Source: an uncultured Alistipes sp. (GTDB taxonomy: Bacteria > Bacteroidota > Bacteroidia > Bacteroidales > Rikenellaceae). From it: a stretch of DNA of 22,077 nucleotides. The stretch lies in assembly GCA_937911745.1 (NCBI GenBank), contig CALDPX010000050.1:1-22077 (forward strand), given 5' to 3'. Position numbers and translations under genes: made by a program. The notes beneath the pieces were generated by a model. It had not been told where the DNA came from, made no database searches, and saw only the letters and a program-made list of their open reading frames with translations. Position 1 is the first letter of the stretch; every line of letters begins with the position of its first letter. Shown here one piece after another: positions 14,419 to 22,077 of the stretch.

Positions 14419-15723
14419 ATGAAACTCAGAGATAAGATAGTGATTTTTGCGATGGCTGTGCTGTGTGGTACAACCAACCTCGTGGCGCAGAGCAGTAGCC
14501 TCAATACCTACTCGCCCTACACCTTCTACGGCATTGGCGACCTCCACAACGAGGGCAACGCGGTGCTGAGGGCTATGGGTGGTGCAGGTATCGGCTTCCG
14601 CAACTACCTATACATCAACACTCTCAACCCAGCATCGTATAGTTCGGTAAGGAGCAATTCGTTCCTCTCGAACTTCGATATGGAGGGGCAGAACTTCTAC
14701 GCTCGCACGACAGACGCCAAGACCTCGTTCAATACCTTCAACATTCGCGACATCTCTATGTCGTTCCCTCTGATGAAGAATATGGGTGCTGCGCTGAGTG
14801 TTATGCCCCTGAGTTCGGTGGGTTACAATGTCAGCTACTACGATACTAATCCCGATGTTCAGGCAGGCATTGGTCAGATGTTCTACGCATACTCTGGTTC
14901 GGGCGATGTGACACAATTCAAGGCTGGTGTGGGCTACGAGGTTTTCAAGAACTTCTCGCTCGGTGCCGATCTTATCTACCTTCACGGCAGTATAGAGCGT
15001 GATTTTTCGGCACAGCCCACAAGCATTACTGGCAGCGGTACGTACTACTCCCTCAGCGGCACAGAGTTGGAGAGGATTAATAGTTTCTATGCCCGCTTCG
15101 GTATGCAGTGGACACCTATGGTGCAGAAAGATAGAGTGTTGACCGTTGGAGCAACCTACCAGTTGGGTGGTACGTTGGGCGGCGAGGTGGTAAGGCGAGT
15201 GCCCGTCAATAGCACGCTTCTGCCTGGCGAGTATGCTATGGACGAGACCTTTACCTCAACATTCTCGATGCCTTCGGTGTATGCAGTGGGACTTTTCTAC
15301 CATACTCCCAAGTATAGCCTCGGTGCCGACTATGAGTTTGCTGATTGGGGTTCGCGCAACAAGGCGGATGTTACCGACCGCCTCTCGTTCCGCAATACCA
15401 ATACAGTGCGTGTGGGAGGTCAGTATACCCCCAATCCAGGCGATGTGCGCAGCGCATTCAACCGCTTCACATACCGTGCAGGTGTGCGTTGGAGCGAATA
15501 TTATATGGTGCTCAACAACCAACCTTTTAGCGATGTGGCTCTCACCTTCGGTGTGGGCATACCTTTGCGTATGACCGGTTTGTCGAATGTGAACCTCGGC
15601 TTGGAGTTGGGACAGAGGGGTACTACAAAGGCAGGACTCTCCAAGGAGAACTACCTGAAATTTACCATAGGTTTCAGCCTGTTTGGAGAGGATTATTGGT
15701 TTGTGAAGGCCAAATACGACTAA
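14419..15723 (+). CDS. Outer-membrane beta-barrel protein (FadL/PorV-like Bacteroidetes family)
   Basis: 434 aa. A signal peptide covers residues 1-23 (cut near NLVA-Q). The mature N-terminus carries SPYTFYGIGDL and RAMGGAGIGF...INTLNPASY, a signature shared by a large Bacteroidetes outer-membrane family with a FadL/PorV-like barrel. The rest is a run of amphipathic beta strands ending in ...FSLFGEDYWFVKAKYD. It likely forms a 14-stranded-type pore or transporter; the substrate is unknown. Family knowledge: in Bacteroidales this gene often stands just upstream of a TPR gene, lptC, a CNNM/CBS gene and a PpiD gene, as here. The signal-bearing ATG at 14419 is the obvious start. Confidence 0.88.
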   Translation: MKLRDKIVIFAMAVLCGTTNLVAQSSSLNTYSPYTFYGIGDLHNEGNAVLRAMGGAGIGFRNYLYINTLNPASYSSVRSNSFLSNFDMEGQNFYARTTDAKTSFNTFNIRDISMSFPLMKNMGAALSVMPLSSVGYNVSYYDTNPDVQAGIGQMFYAYSGSGDVTQFKAGVGYEVFKNFSLGADLIYLHGSIERDFSAQPTSITGSGTYYSLSGTELERINSFYARFGMQWTPMVQKDRVLTVGATYQLGGTLGGEVVRRVPVNSTLLPGEYAMDETFTSTFSMPSVYAVGLFYHTPKYSLGADYEFADWGSRNKADVTDRLSFRNTNTVRVGGQYTPNPGDVRSAFNRFTYRAGVRWSEYYMVLNNQPFSDVALTFGVGIPLRMTGLSNVNLGLELGQRGTTKAGLSKENYLKFTIGFSLFGEDYWFVKAKYD

Positions 15724-15771
15724 CAAGCACATCTCGCGGGCGGCTGATTTCTGTGGGCGAGAGTGCCTTGT

Positions 15772-15790
15772 GGGTGCTTTTTGCACCAAA
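15772..15790. repeat. Dispersed hairpin element, copy 1
   Basis: GGGTGCTTTTTGCACCAAA, with stem GGTGC/GCACC and a T5 loop, 49 nt after the outer-membrane protein stop. The same 19 bases recur at 22038-22056. Confidence 0.65.
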
Positions 15791-15938
15791 CTGCGCATCG
15801 CAACTTCCTCATTTGCGCTGAGCAAACTGCGGAGTTGCTCGCTTGTTTGGCACAAAAATCCCTCCACAAAACCCATTCGCGGAGTTGAGAGTTGAGAATT
15901 TCCCATATCTCTCATAACTCCCATTATGGTAGAGCAAG

Positions 15939-15980
15939 GGTTACACTAAAAATTTTTGGGCGACTTTTTACAAAAAGGCG
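15939..15980. repeat. Imperfect 42-bp intergenic repeat, copy A
   Basis: Begins GGTTACACTAAAAATTTTTG and ends in CGACTTTTTACAAAAAGGCG. It aligns along its length with 16044-16086, 105 bp further on, with about eight differences and one single-base gap. Confidence 0.65.
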
Positions 15981-16043
15981 TCAGAGTGACGCTCTTGTGT
16001 TGGTGGCTCCGAAGCAAAGCGGTGGATAGAACTGCAAGGCGTT

Positions 16044-16086
16044 GGTTGCACTAAAAGTTTTTGGTTCCGCTTTTTACAAAAAGCGG
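16044..16086. repeat. Imperfect 43-bp intergenic repeat, copy B
   Basis: Begins GGTTGCACTAAAAGTTTTTG and ends in the palindrome CCGCTTTTTACAAAAAGCGG, which can form an 8-9 bp stem. It resembles copy A at 15939-15980. It lies 61 bp before the TPR gene start. Confidence 0.65.
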
Positions 16087-16146
16087 AAGAAAAGAAAGAC
16101 AACAAAACAAATTACATATAAAACAAACAAGAATACCTAAACACCA

Positions 16147-17700
16147 ATGAAAAAGATTGTAATCAAATCGATGGTTGTGCTGTCGCTCGTAGCAGCAGGC
16201 ACGATGAACACCGTTTCGGTTATGGCACAGAGCCAGCAGACCGAGCAGATTGAGGAAACCCCCGCACAGCGCAAAGCACGCGAGAAAGCCGAGAAGAAGG
16301 CTGCCAAAGAGGCTGAGAAGGCTCGCAAGGCTGCCGAGAAGGCCGAGAAAGCGCGTAAGGCTGAGGAGGAAAAAATTGCCAAAATTATTGCCGCTCAGAA
16401 GGCTGCCGCTGCCAAGAATGGTGAGGTTCAAGAGCAGAAACCTGCAACCACTTTCGGTCCCGAGTGGGGCGAGAATGCTACTGCTGCCCAGAGGGAGGAG
16501 AATGTACGCATCTTCAACTTCTTCACCGATGCTTACAACAACAAGGATTACGACAAGGCATTGGAGTATATGTACACTCTGATTCAGAACTGCCCCAAGG
16601 CTCGTAGTAGTGTCTACTCGAACGGTGCTAACATTCTTCGTAGCAAAATTGCCCGCTCGAAGAGTATGGACGAGAAGGTTGGTCACATTGAGGCACTGAT
16701 GAACCTTTGGGATATGCGCTTGCAGGCTTTCTCGGACGACGAGAAGTATGGTGAGGTTTACATCCTGAAAAACAAGGCCAAAGACTACTACAAATACCGC
16801 TCGGAGGATAAGCAGGGTATGCTCCAACTCTTCCGTACGGCTATCGAGAAAGACCCCGAAGTGGATGCAACCTTCATCAACCAATACTTTACTGTGCTTG
16901 TTGAGGAGTATAATAACCTGAACGTGGAGACCGACCACTTTATGAATGAGTATGAGTTTATGGCCTCGAAGATGGATTTGGTTGACGATGCTGAGGCAAA
17001 GACCACTTTCGATGCATTGCTTATCTCTTCGGGTGCGGCAGATTGCCAGAACCTCGAAACCATTTTCGGCGATAGGCTTGCAAAGAATCCCGATGATGCA
17101 GCTCAGATTGAGAAGGCATTCAAACTGCTTGCCCGCAACAATTGCCAGAGTGAGTTCTTCCTGATGGTGGGTGAGAAGTATTATGCACAATCTCCCTCGA
17201 CTACCACTGCTCAGTTGCTGAGCCGCGCTTTCGAGGCAAACAAGAAGTTCGATAAAGCTTTGGAGTACCTTGTATCGGCGGTGGATATTGAGGAGAACCT
17301 TGAAACGAAATCGGACCTTTGTGTTCAGATTTCCAATACCGAACTCTCGGCTGGCGCATCAAAAGAGGCTGCTACTTGGGCTAAGAAGGCCATTGAGTTC
17401 AATCCCGAGAGTGGCTCGGCATACCTCTGCTTGGCTCAGGCGTATGTGGATGGTTCCAACTGTGATGCTTTTGACAAACAGACCGTATTCTGGCTGGCTT
17501 CCGATCTTGTTGCCAAGGCTCGCGATTTGTTCGTAGGCAAAGAGGCTCAGCAGGAGATTTGCACTACTTTGCTCAATACCTACCGCACCTACTTCCCCAA
17601 ACAGTCGGATTGCTTCTTCCGTGGTTTGCAGGAGGGTGATGCATATACCGTAAGTTGCGGCTGGGTGTCGGGAACCACCACTGTTAGACCTGTTAAATAG
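16147..17700 (+). CDS. Exported TPR protein with N-terminal basic/acidic coiled coil
   Basis: 517 aa. A signal peptide covers residues 1-27 (MKKIVIKSMVVLSLVAAG, cut near VMA-Q). Residues about 38-90 are an Ala/Lys/Glu/Arg-rich helix (REKAEKKAAKEAEKARKAAE), likely a coiled coil. From about 115 to 460 helical repeats follow, including TPR-like YDKALEYMYTLIQNCP, FDKALEYLVSAVDIEENL and AATWAKKAIEFNPESGSAYL. The conserved tail YRTYFPKQSDCFFRGLQ ends near residue 500. Exact role unknown; the synteny with lptC and the outer-membrane gene suggests periplasmic assembly or envelope support. Its TAG overlaps the lptC start codon by one base. Confidence 0.85.
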   Translation: MKKIVIKSMVVLSLVAAGTMNTVSVMAQSQQTEQIEETPAQRKAREKAEKKAAKEAEKARKAAEKAEKARKAEEEKIAKIIAAQKAAAAKNGEVQEQKPATTFGPEWGENATAAQREENVRIFNFFTDAYNNKDYDKALEYMYTLIQNCPKARSSVYSNGANILRSKIARSKSMDEKVGHIEALMNLWDMRLQAFSDDEKYGEVYILKNKAKDYYKYRSEDKQGMLQLFRTAIEKDPEVDATFINQYFTVLVEEYNNLNVETDHFMNEYEFMASKMDLVDDAEAKTTFDALLISSGAADCQNLETIFGDRLAKNPDDAAQIEKAFKLLARNNCQSEFFLMVGEKYYAQSPSTTTAQLLSRAFEANKKFDKALEYLVSAVDIEENLETKSDLCVQISNTELSAGASKEAATWAKKAIEFNPESGSAYLCLAQAYVDGSNCDAFDKQTVFWLASDLVAKARDLFVGKEAQQEICTTLLNTYRTYFPKQSDCFFRGLQEGDAYTVSCGWVSGTTTVRPVK

Positions 17701-18533
17701 TGTCAATAGGACAGATATATAAGATGGCAATGGTAGCATCTCTTGTGGGAGGTGCTATCTTGCTGTTTTCGTGCTCGGGTGGGAAAAAGCCCCAAGAGGT
17801 CAATATGCAGACCATGATTACCCAGCAGAGCGACACCCTCACAATGGTCTTTACAAAGAATGGTGTGAAGGAGTATCGCTTTTGGACTCCGTTGATGGAG
17901 CGCTATGAGTTTGCAAGGGACCCTTATATGGAATTCCGTAGAGGTATCAATATCATAACCTTCGATTCGCTTGGTGCAGATAACTCCAAACTGAGGGCAG
18001 ACTACGCCATCTTCTACGAGAAGAGAGAGTTGTGGGAGACAAGAGGTAATGTTGTGGGTGAGAGTGCCGACGGGCGAAAACTCTTCACGCAGCAACTCTT
18101 TTGGGACCAAAAGACCGACAAAGTCTACTCCAATGTGGATTGTAGGATTGTCGATGGTGATGACGAGTTTGTGGGTGAAGGCTTTGAGTCCGACTCTGAG
18201 TTTAACGATTGGCTCTTCCGTGAGAGCGAGGGTAGAATGTGGGTGGACGCTTCGCAGAGCGAGAACCCACAACCCAAAGCCGACAAAAAGGAGGAGAATA
18301 ACGGGAGGGTAGAGGAGCAGAAAAAAGAGCCTCAGCCCAATAGTTACCTCGAAGAGCAAGAACGCCAAAGACGCTCCAAACAACGCCCATCGCGTAGCGA
18401 ACGAGATAAGGAGCGCGAGAGGGAGCGTATTGATAGACGAAAGATGGAGCACAAGCCCACATTGCAAGAGCGTCAGTCTTTGAATCGAGTGCGCCCCGTC
18501 GAGAGCGGAGATCTTCAACTAAACCGCCAATAA
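17700..18533 (+). CDS. lptC: LptC-like LPS export periplasmic protein (lipoprotein form) with charged tail
   Basis: 277 aa from a GTG that overlaps the upstream TAG (TAGTG). An ATG at 17724 is possible but would drop the only Lys before the hydrophobic stretch. MVASLVGGAILLFSCSGG looks like a lipoprotein signal (LFSC lipobox, C25), unlike the transmembrane anchor of E. coli LptC. The LptC beta-jellyroll spans about residues 45-175: PYMEFRRGINIITFDS, LRADYAIFYEKRELWETRGNV, LFTQQLFWDQKTDKVYS and GEGFESDSEFNDW. LptC links the inner-membrane LPS exporter to the LptA bridge. Residues about 180-277 are an added Arg/Lys/Glu-rich, low-complexity tail (KERERERIDRRK) not part of the fold. Confidence 0.87.
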   Translation: MSIGQIYKMAMVASLVGGAILLFSCSGGKKPQEVNMQTMITQQSDTLTMVFTKNGVKEYRFWTPLMERYEFARDPYMEFRRGINIITFDSLGADNSKLRADYAIFYEKRELWETRGNVVGESADGRKLFTQQLFWDQKTDKVYSNVDCRIVDGDDEFVGEGFESDSEFNDWLFRESEGRMWVDASQSENPQPKADKKEENNGRVEEQKKEPQPNSYLEEQERQRRSKQRPSRSERDKERERERIDRRKMEHKPTLQERQSLNRVRPVESGDLQLNRQ

Positions 18534-18541
18534 AAACTCAA

Positions 18542-18556
18542 TTGCCCAAGGGGCAA
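18542..18556 (+). other. Short hairpin after lptC
   Basis: TTGCCC-AAG-GGGCAA forms a 6-bp stem 8 nt beyond the lptC stop. No T tract follows, so it is more likely an RNA stability or processing element than a terminator. Confidence 0.35.
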
Positions 18557-18608
18557 AAGAGTGATAAACAAGTGGTTTAGATAGAAAAATGGATACAACA
18601 AAGTTTAT

Positions 18609-19874
18609 ATGGAAGAAAGTCTACTTAGTGTCATAGTTATTGTGATTGTGTCGGTCACACTCTCTGCCTTCTTTTCGGGTATGGAGATTGCCTTCACGAG
18701 CGCCAACCGCCTGCGTATGGAGATAGATCGCAAGAGGGGAGGAGTTGTGGGACGCATCATTGCGCGTTTTGCCTCCAAGCCTGGCGAGTTTATCACCACA
18801 ATGCTTGTGGGTAATAACATTGTGCTGGTAATCTATTCGACCTCAATGGCAAAACTTATCCACCTGCTTGCTGCCCGTATGGGTGTGCCTATGGCGGAGG
18901 ATGCTGTGGTTGTCGAGACGCTCATATCGACACTTGTGATTATCTTCTTGGGTGAGTTTACCCCAAAGAGTGTATTCAAGATGCGCCCCAATGCTTTTTT
19001 TAGGGCGCTGATTATTCCTGTCTACATTTGTTACCTTGTGCTCTACCCGATAGCCAAATTCTCCACTGCACTTTCGTTTGGTATTCTGAGACTTGTGGGA
19101 TTGAAGGTTAGAGAGGAGCATAACATCAAGAGTTTTGGTAAGTTGGATCTCGAAAATCTTATAGATGAGAGTTCCGATGGCAGCGAAAAGACGCAAACTA
19201 ACGAGATAAAAATCTTCCAGAATGCTCTCGATTTTTCGGATTTGAGAGTGAGAGATTGTATGGTTCCGAGGGTGGATGTGGAGGCTGTCGAGGCATCCAT
19301 CAGCATTGAAGAACTTTCTGAGAGATTTATTGAAACGTCATTCTCGCGACTGTTTGTGTGGGAAGAGAGTATTGATAACATTGTGGGCTATGTTACAACC
19401 AAGAGCCTTTTCCGTAATCCAAAGAGTATCAAGGATATACTTATGCCTGTGAGATATGTGCCCGAAACTATGGTGACGGAGAAACTTATGGGCGAGATGA
19501 TACGCTCGAAACAGAGTGTAGCGGTGGTGATTGACGAGTTTGGCGGTACGGCAGGCATCATCTCTTTGGAGGATGTCTTGGAGGAGATTGTAGGCGAGAT
19601 AGAGGACGAGCACGACGAGCCCGAATTGGTTGAGAAAGTACTCAAAGATAAACAGTGGGTGCTTTCGTGTCGTTTGGAGGTGGGATACCTCAACGAACGC
19701 TATGGTTTGGGGCTTTCGGAAGAGGGCGAGTATGACACTCTGGCGGGCTATATCATCGAACAATACGGAGGCATTCCTGCCGTTGGCACCATTATAGAGA
19801 GCGAAGGAAAAGAGATAAAAATACTAAAATCGACCTCTTCGAGGGTAGAATTGGCAAAAGTTAGGATTTTGTGA
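18609..19874 (+). CDS. CNNM/CBS-domain membrane protein (CorC/HlyC, GldE-like)
   Basis: 421 aa. A DUF21/CNNM membrane domain fills residues about 1-190 (FSGMEIAFTSANRLRME, PGEFITTMLVGNNIVLV, IIFLGEFTPKSVFKM). A CBS pair lies at about 205-330 (RDCMVPRVDVEAVEA, IDNIVGYVTTKSLF, SVAVVIDEFGGTAGIISLEDVLEEIVGEI). A CorC_HlyC domain follows to the end (GEYDTLAGYIIEQYGGIPAVG). Relatives include Mg/Co efflux-associated CorC and CNNM-type ion transporters; the Bacteroidetes branch includes GldE, linked to gliding and lipoprotein function. Metal transport is the most likely role and the exact ion is unknown. It sits 75 nt after lptC. Confidence 0.92.
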   Translation: MEESLLSVIVIVIVSVTLSAFFSGMEIAFTSANRLRMEIDRKRGGVVGRIIARFASKPGEFITTMLVGNNIVLVIYSTSMAKLIHLLAARMGVPMAEDAVVVETLISTLVIIFLGEFTPKSVFKMRPNAFFRALIIPVYICYLVLYPIAKFSTALSFGILRLVGLKVREEHNIKSFGKLDLENLIDESSDGSEKTQTNEIKIFQNALDFSDLRVRDCMVPRVDVEAVEASISIEELSERFIETSFSRLFVWEESIDNIVGYVTTKSLFRNPKSIKDILMPVRYVPETMVTEKLMGEMIRSKQSVAVVIDEFGGTAGIISLEDVLEEIVGEIEDEHDEPELVEKVLKDKQWVLSCRLEVGYLNERYGLGLSEEGEYDTLAGYIIEQYGGIPAVGTIIESEGKEIKILKSTSSRVELAKVRIL

Positions 19875-19895
19875 TAGTATTTTCAAGAAAATCAC

Positions 19896-19903
19896 TATAT
19901 TTG
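19896..19903 (+). promoter_or_regulatory. -7 element for the PpiD-like gene
   Basis: TATATTTG matches TAnnTTTG exactly, about 64 nt before the ATG at 19967. A TTTG at 19868-19871 is 24 bp upstream, longer than usual. An imperfect hairpin (ATTTTC-AA-GAAAAT, 19879-19892) covers the spacer and could terminate the previous transcript weakly or affect this promoter. Confidence 0.55.
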
Positions 19904-19966
19904 AGGCTGATTTTGTAAAAACGCAAAAAGAAACAAAATAATAACAATAAAAACTTAACTCAACGT

Positions 19967-22024
19967 ATGGCAACATTAAATGATTTGAGGACCAAGGGTG
20001 GCGTTATCGTAACGATCGTTATCGCCGTTGGTCTTGTCGCTTTTTTGCTTGGCGACCTTTTCAGCAGCGGTAGCATCTTCACTTCACGAGCTAACCGCGT
20101 AGGTAAAATCAACGGTCAGAACATCGAGTACCAAGAGTACGCCTACCAGACCGAGTATGTGAAGAACATCTACACTGCACTCTATGGTTCGAGTGCTTTT
20201 GACGCTGCACAGTATGACGCAATCTACAACGAGGCTTGGAACGACCTTGTGATGGCTAATGCTTATGCTCCTTCGTTCAACAAGTTGGGCTTGATGGTTA
20301 CTGACGCCGAGGTTGTGGATATGATTCAGGGAGGTTTTCTCTCGCCCATCATCACTTCGTTCTTCTCGGATCCTGCAACTCGCACTTATAGCCCCGAGAT
20401 TCTCAGGAGTTTCCTTGCTCAGGTGGAGAGCAACCAGGTGGCTTACGACCTTTGGAACTATATTAAGAAAAAAGCAGCCGAGCAGCGCCTCGTGTCGAAC
20501 TTCACCTCGCTTGTAGGTGCAGGTTTTGTGGCAAACAACTTGGAGGTTGCCAAGAGTGTAGAGGCTGCCAACACCACCTCGAATGCTAAGGTTGTGGTTA
20601 AACCTTACTATACCATCGCCGATTCGCTTGTGACTGCTCCTTCGGATGCAGCAGTAAAACAATACTATAAAGAGCACAAAGACCTCTTCCGTCAGGCTGC
20701 CAGCCGCGAGGTGGAGTATGCAGTGTTCAGTATTGAGCCCTCGGAGAGCGACTTTGCAGAGGCAAAAGAGGCTGTTGAAACCCTCGCAGAGGAGTTTAAG
20801 GCTGCCGATAATGCTTTGCAGTTTGCTGCTGCCAACAGCCATAGCACCACCGACAACGCATATTTCTCGGCTGAGAAGATTGACGCCAAGATGAAACCTT
20901 ACGCTTTTGGCAACAAGAAGGGTCAGCTCTACGGTCCTGTATTGGAGGGTAACACCTATACTATGGCTCGCATCTCCGATATCCGCAATATGCCCGACGA
21001 GATTGGTGCACGCCACATCCTCCTCTCGTTCGACCAGGGCGAGTTGGCAGATAGCATCTATAACGCTTTGCGCAAGAATAGCAAGAACTTTGCAGAACTT
21101 GCCGAGAAATACTCGCTCGATGGCTCGGCACAGAATGGTGGCGACTTGGGTAAATTCGCTCCCGAGGCTATGGTTCCCGAGTTCAGCAACGCCCTCTTGG
21201 ACGCTAAACTCAACCAGATTGTGAAGATGGAGAGCCAATTCGGTATCCACATCGCACAACTCACTTACCGCTCGAAAAATGTTCGTAAGGCTCAGGTGGC
21301 AACTATTACCTACGATGTTGTAGCAGGCGATGCTACCATCCAGGAGGCTGCTAACGAGGCTAATAAGTTCATCGCAGCTGCCAACGATGGCGATTTTGCA
21401 ACTGCTGCTTCGGAACTTGGCATTGCAAAACGTACCGCACGCATTCGCAATACCGACCGCACCGTTAGCGGATTCGATGATGCTCGCGAACTCGTACGTT
21501 GGGCTTACAACAATAAGGAGGGTAAAATCTCGGGCGCAATGGAGATTGACGGCGACTATGTAGTGGCTACCGTTACTAAGATTCGCAAAGAAGGCACTAT
21601 GCCTCTGGCAGAGGTTAAGAACCGTATCCTCAACACACTCCGCAACGAGGCTAAAACTGCTTGGGTAGCCGAGCAGGTTGCAGGCGTTGCTACCATCGAG
21701 GAGGTTGCCGAGAAGATTGATGGCAAAGTTGTTGAGGTAGAGGCTCTCTTGGGTAATGCTAACAATGTTGTAGGCGTAGGTCCCGATATGAAACTCGTAG
21801 GTGCTATTGCTGCCGCCGAAGAGGGTGTTATCGTGAACCCCATTGCAGGTAACTATGGTGTATATGTTCTGTCGGTTGATGGTCGTACCACTGCCGAGAA
21901 TGTAACTGCCGAGAACGAGAAAGTACGCCTCGATTCGTACCAGCTTTACTATCTCAATCAGCGCATCGATCAGGCTTTGAGTGAGGGTGCGGAGATTGAG
22001 GACGAGCGCGTTAAATTCTTCTAA
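19967..22024 (+). CDS. ppiD: PpiD-like periplasmic peptidyl-prolyl isomerase/chaperone
   Basis: 685 aa. One N-terminal transmembrane helix (about residues 11-30, GGVIVTIVIAVGLVAFLLG) anchors it, with the bulk in the periplasm. Residues about 40-250 form a SurA/PpiD-type helical chaperone region (INGQNIEYQEYAYQTEYVK). A parvulin domain spans about 345-440: ARHILLSF (348), FAELAEKYSLDGSAQNGGDL (GGDLG at 391) and MVPEFSNALL. A second, weaker SurA-like segment fills the C-terminus. It helps fold exported and outer-membrane proteins. Length is close to the Bacteroidetes PpiD size (about 700). A promoter lies just upstream, so it can be expressed separately from the CNNM gene. Confidence 0.95.
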   Translation: MATLNDLRTKGGVIVTIVIAVGLVAFLLGDLFSSGSIFTSRANRVGKINGQNIEYQEYAYQTEYVKNIYTALYGSSAFDAAQYDAIYNEAWNDLVMANAYAPSFNKLGLMVTDAEVVDMIQGGFLSPIITSFFSDPATRTYSPEILRSFLAQVESNQVAYDLWNYIKKKAAEQRLVSNFTSLVGAGFVANNLEVAKSVEAANTTSNAKVVVKPYYTIADSLVTAPSDAAVKQYYKEHKDLFRQAASREVEYAVFSIEPSESDFAEAKEAVETLAEEFKAADNALQFAAANSHSTTDNAYFSAEKIDAKMKPYAFGNKKGQLYGPVLEGNTYTMARISDIRNMPDEIGARHILLSFDQGELADSIYNALRKNSKNFAELAEKYSLDGSAQNGGDLGKFAPEAMVPEFSNALLDAKLNQIVKMESQFGIHIAQLTYRSKNVRKAQVATITYDVVAGDATIQEAANEANKFIAAANDGDFATAASELGIAKRTARIRNTDRTVSGFDDARELVRWAYNNKEGKISGAMEIDGDYVVATVTKIRKEGTMPLAEVKNRILNTLRNEAKTAWVAEQVAGVATIEEVAEKIDGKVVEVEALLGNANNVVGVGPDMKLVGAIAAAEEGVIVNPIAGNYGVYVLSVDGRTTAENVTAENEKVRLDSYQLYYLNQRIDQALSEGAEIEDERVKFF

Positions 22025-22037
22025 AAACGCATATAAC

Positions 22038-22056
22038 GGGTGCTTTTTGCACCAAA
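22038..22056. repeat. Dispersed hairpin element, copy 2
   Basis: The same 19 bases as at 15772-15790, 13 nt after the PpiD-like stop codon. Stem GGTGC (22039-22043)/GCACC (22049-22053). No T tract follows on the plus strand; the A run is CCAAAA. The remaining bases to the window end hold nothing I can identify. Confidence 0.65.
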
Positions 22057-22077
22057 ATTCAGAGAGCGGACTCCTCA

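Larger units (their letters stand above)
15724..16146. other. 423-bp non-coding spacer with repeated elements
   Basis: No ORF with coding character was seen. It contains a GGGTGC/GCACCC-type hairpin also found at the right edge of the window, two imperfect copies of a 42-43 bp element, a GCGTCA/TGACGC hairpin (15978-15992), and an A-rich leader just before the next ATG. No TAnnTTTG promoter was found, so the TPR gene probably depends on transcription entering from the upstream gene. Confidence 0.6.

Noticed and set aside
18589..18636. Short plus-strand ORF from the ATG at 18589 before the CNNM gene
   Set aside because: Out of frame with the CNNM gene, 15 codons, no supporting signal.

Overview
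The window looks like chromosomal DNA of a Bacteroidales bacterium, possibly Rikenellaceae/Alistipes-like (genus is inference). Evidence: several promoters fit the Bacteroidetes pattern TTTG-N19-TAnnTTTG, Shine-Dalgarno sites are almost absent, and the envelope protein families (WG repeats, exported TPR/TM2-like proteins, SPYxxYGxGDL outer-membrane proteins, PpiD-type foldase) are typical of that phylum. It reads as core genome. I saw no transposase, integrase, phage gene or CRISPR array.

Layout. (1) 1-235: two 55-bp direct repeats read, on the minus strand, as the 5' half of a tRNA-Gly(GCC), each starting exactly at the tRNA 5' end, behind a canonical promoter. Neither continues into a foldable tRNA. 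(2) 345-3103, minus: a tight four-gene operon encoding a LolA-like carrier, an exported YidD-like protein and two related exported proteins with TM2-like C-terminal membrane segments. (3) 3187-4354, minus: a small TM2-domain protein and a small outer-membrane beta-barrel protein, the latter bracketed by two similar hairpins. (4) 4434-8231, minus: a 1265-residue exported protein made of about 31 WG-type repeats. (5) 8232-8699: a divergent promoter region. (6) 8700-9115, plus: an HU-family DNA-binding protein and a 31-codon very basic AURKAIP1/COX24-like protein, closed by a strong terminator. (7) 9336-14284, plus: ribonuclease G and the transcription-repair coupling factor Mfd, 17 nt apart. (8) 14419-22024, plus: a row of envelope genes (outer-membrane protein, TPR protein, LptC, CNNM/CBS transporter, PpiD-like foldase), with a 423-bp repeat-bearing spacer after the first gene.

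How the genes fit together. Most products act in the cell envelope: lipoprotein or LPS transit (LolA-like, LptC), membrane protein biogenesis (YidD-like, TM2-like), outer-membrane protein folding (PpiD-like) and outer-membrane barrels. The HU/COX24/RNase G/Mfd block belongs to nucleoid, ribosome, RNA processing and repair. The least familiar items are the tRNA-half repeats at the left edge, the YidD-like operon, the WG-repeat protein and the tiny basic gene after HU.
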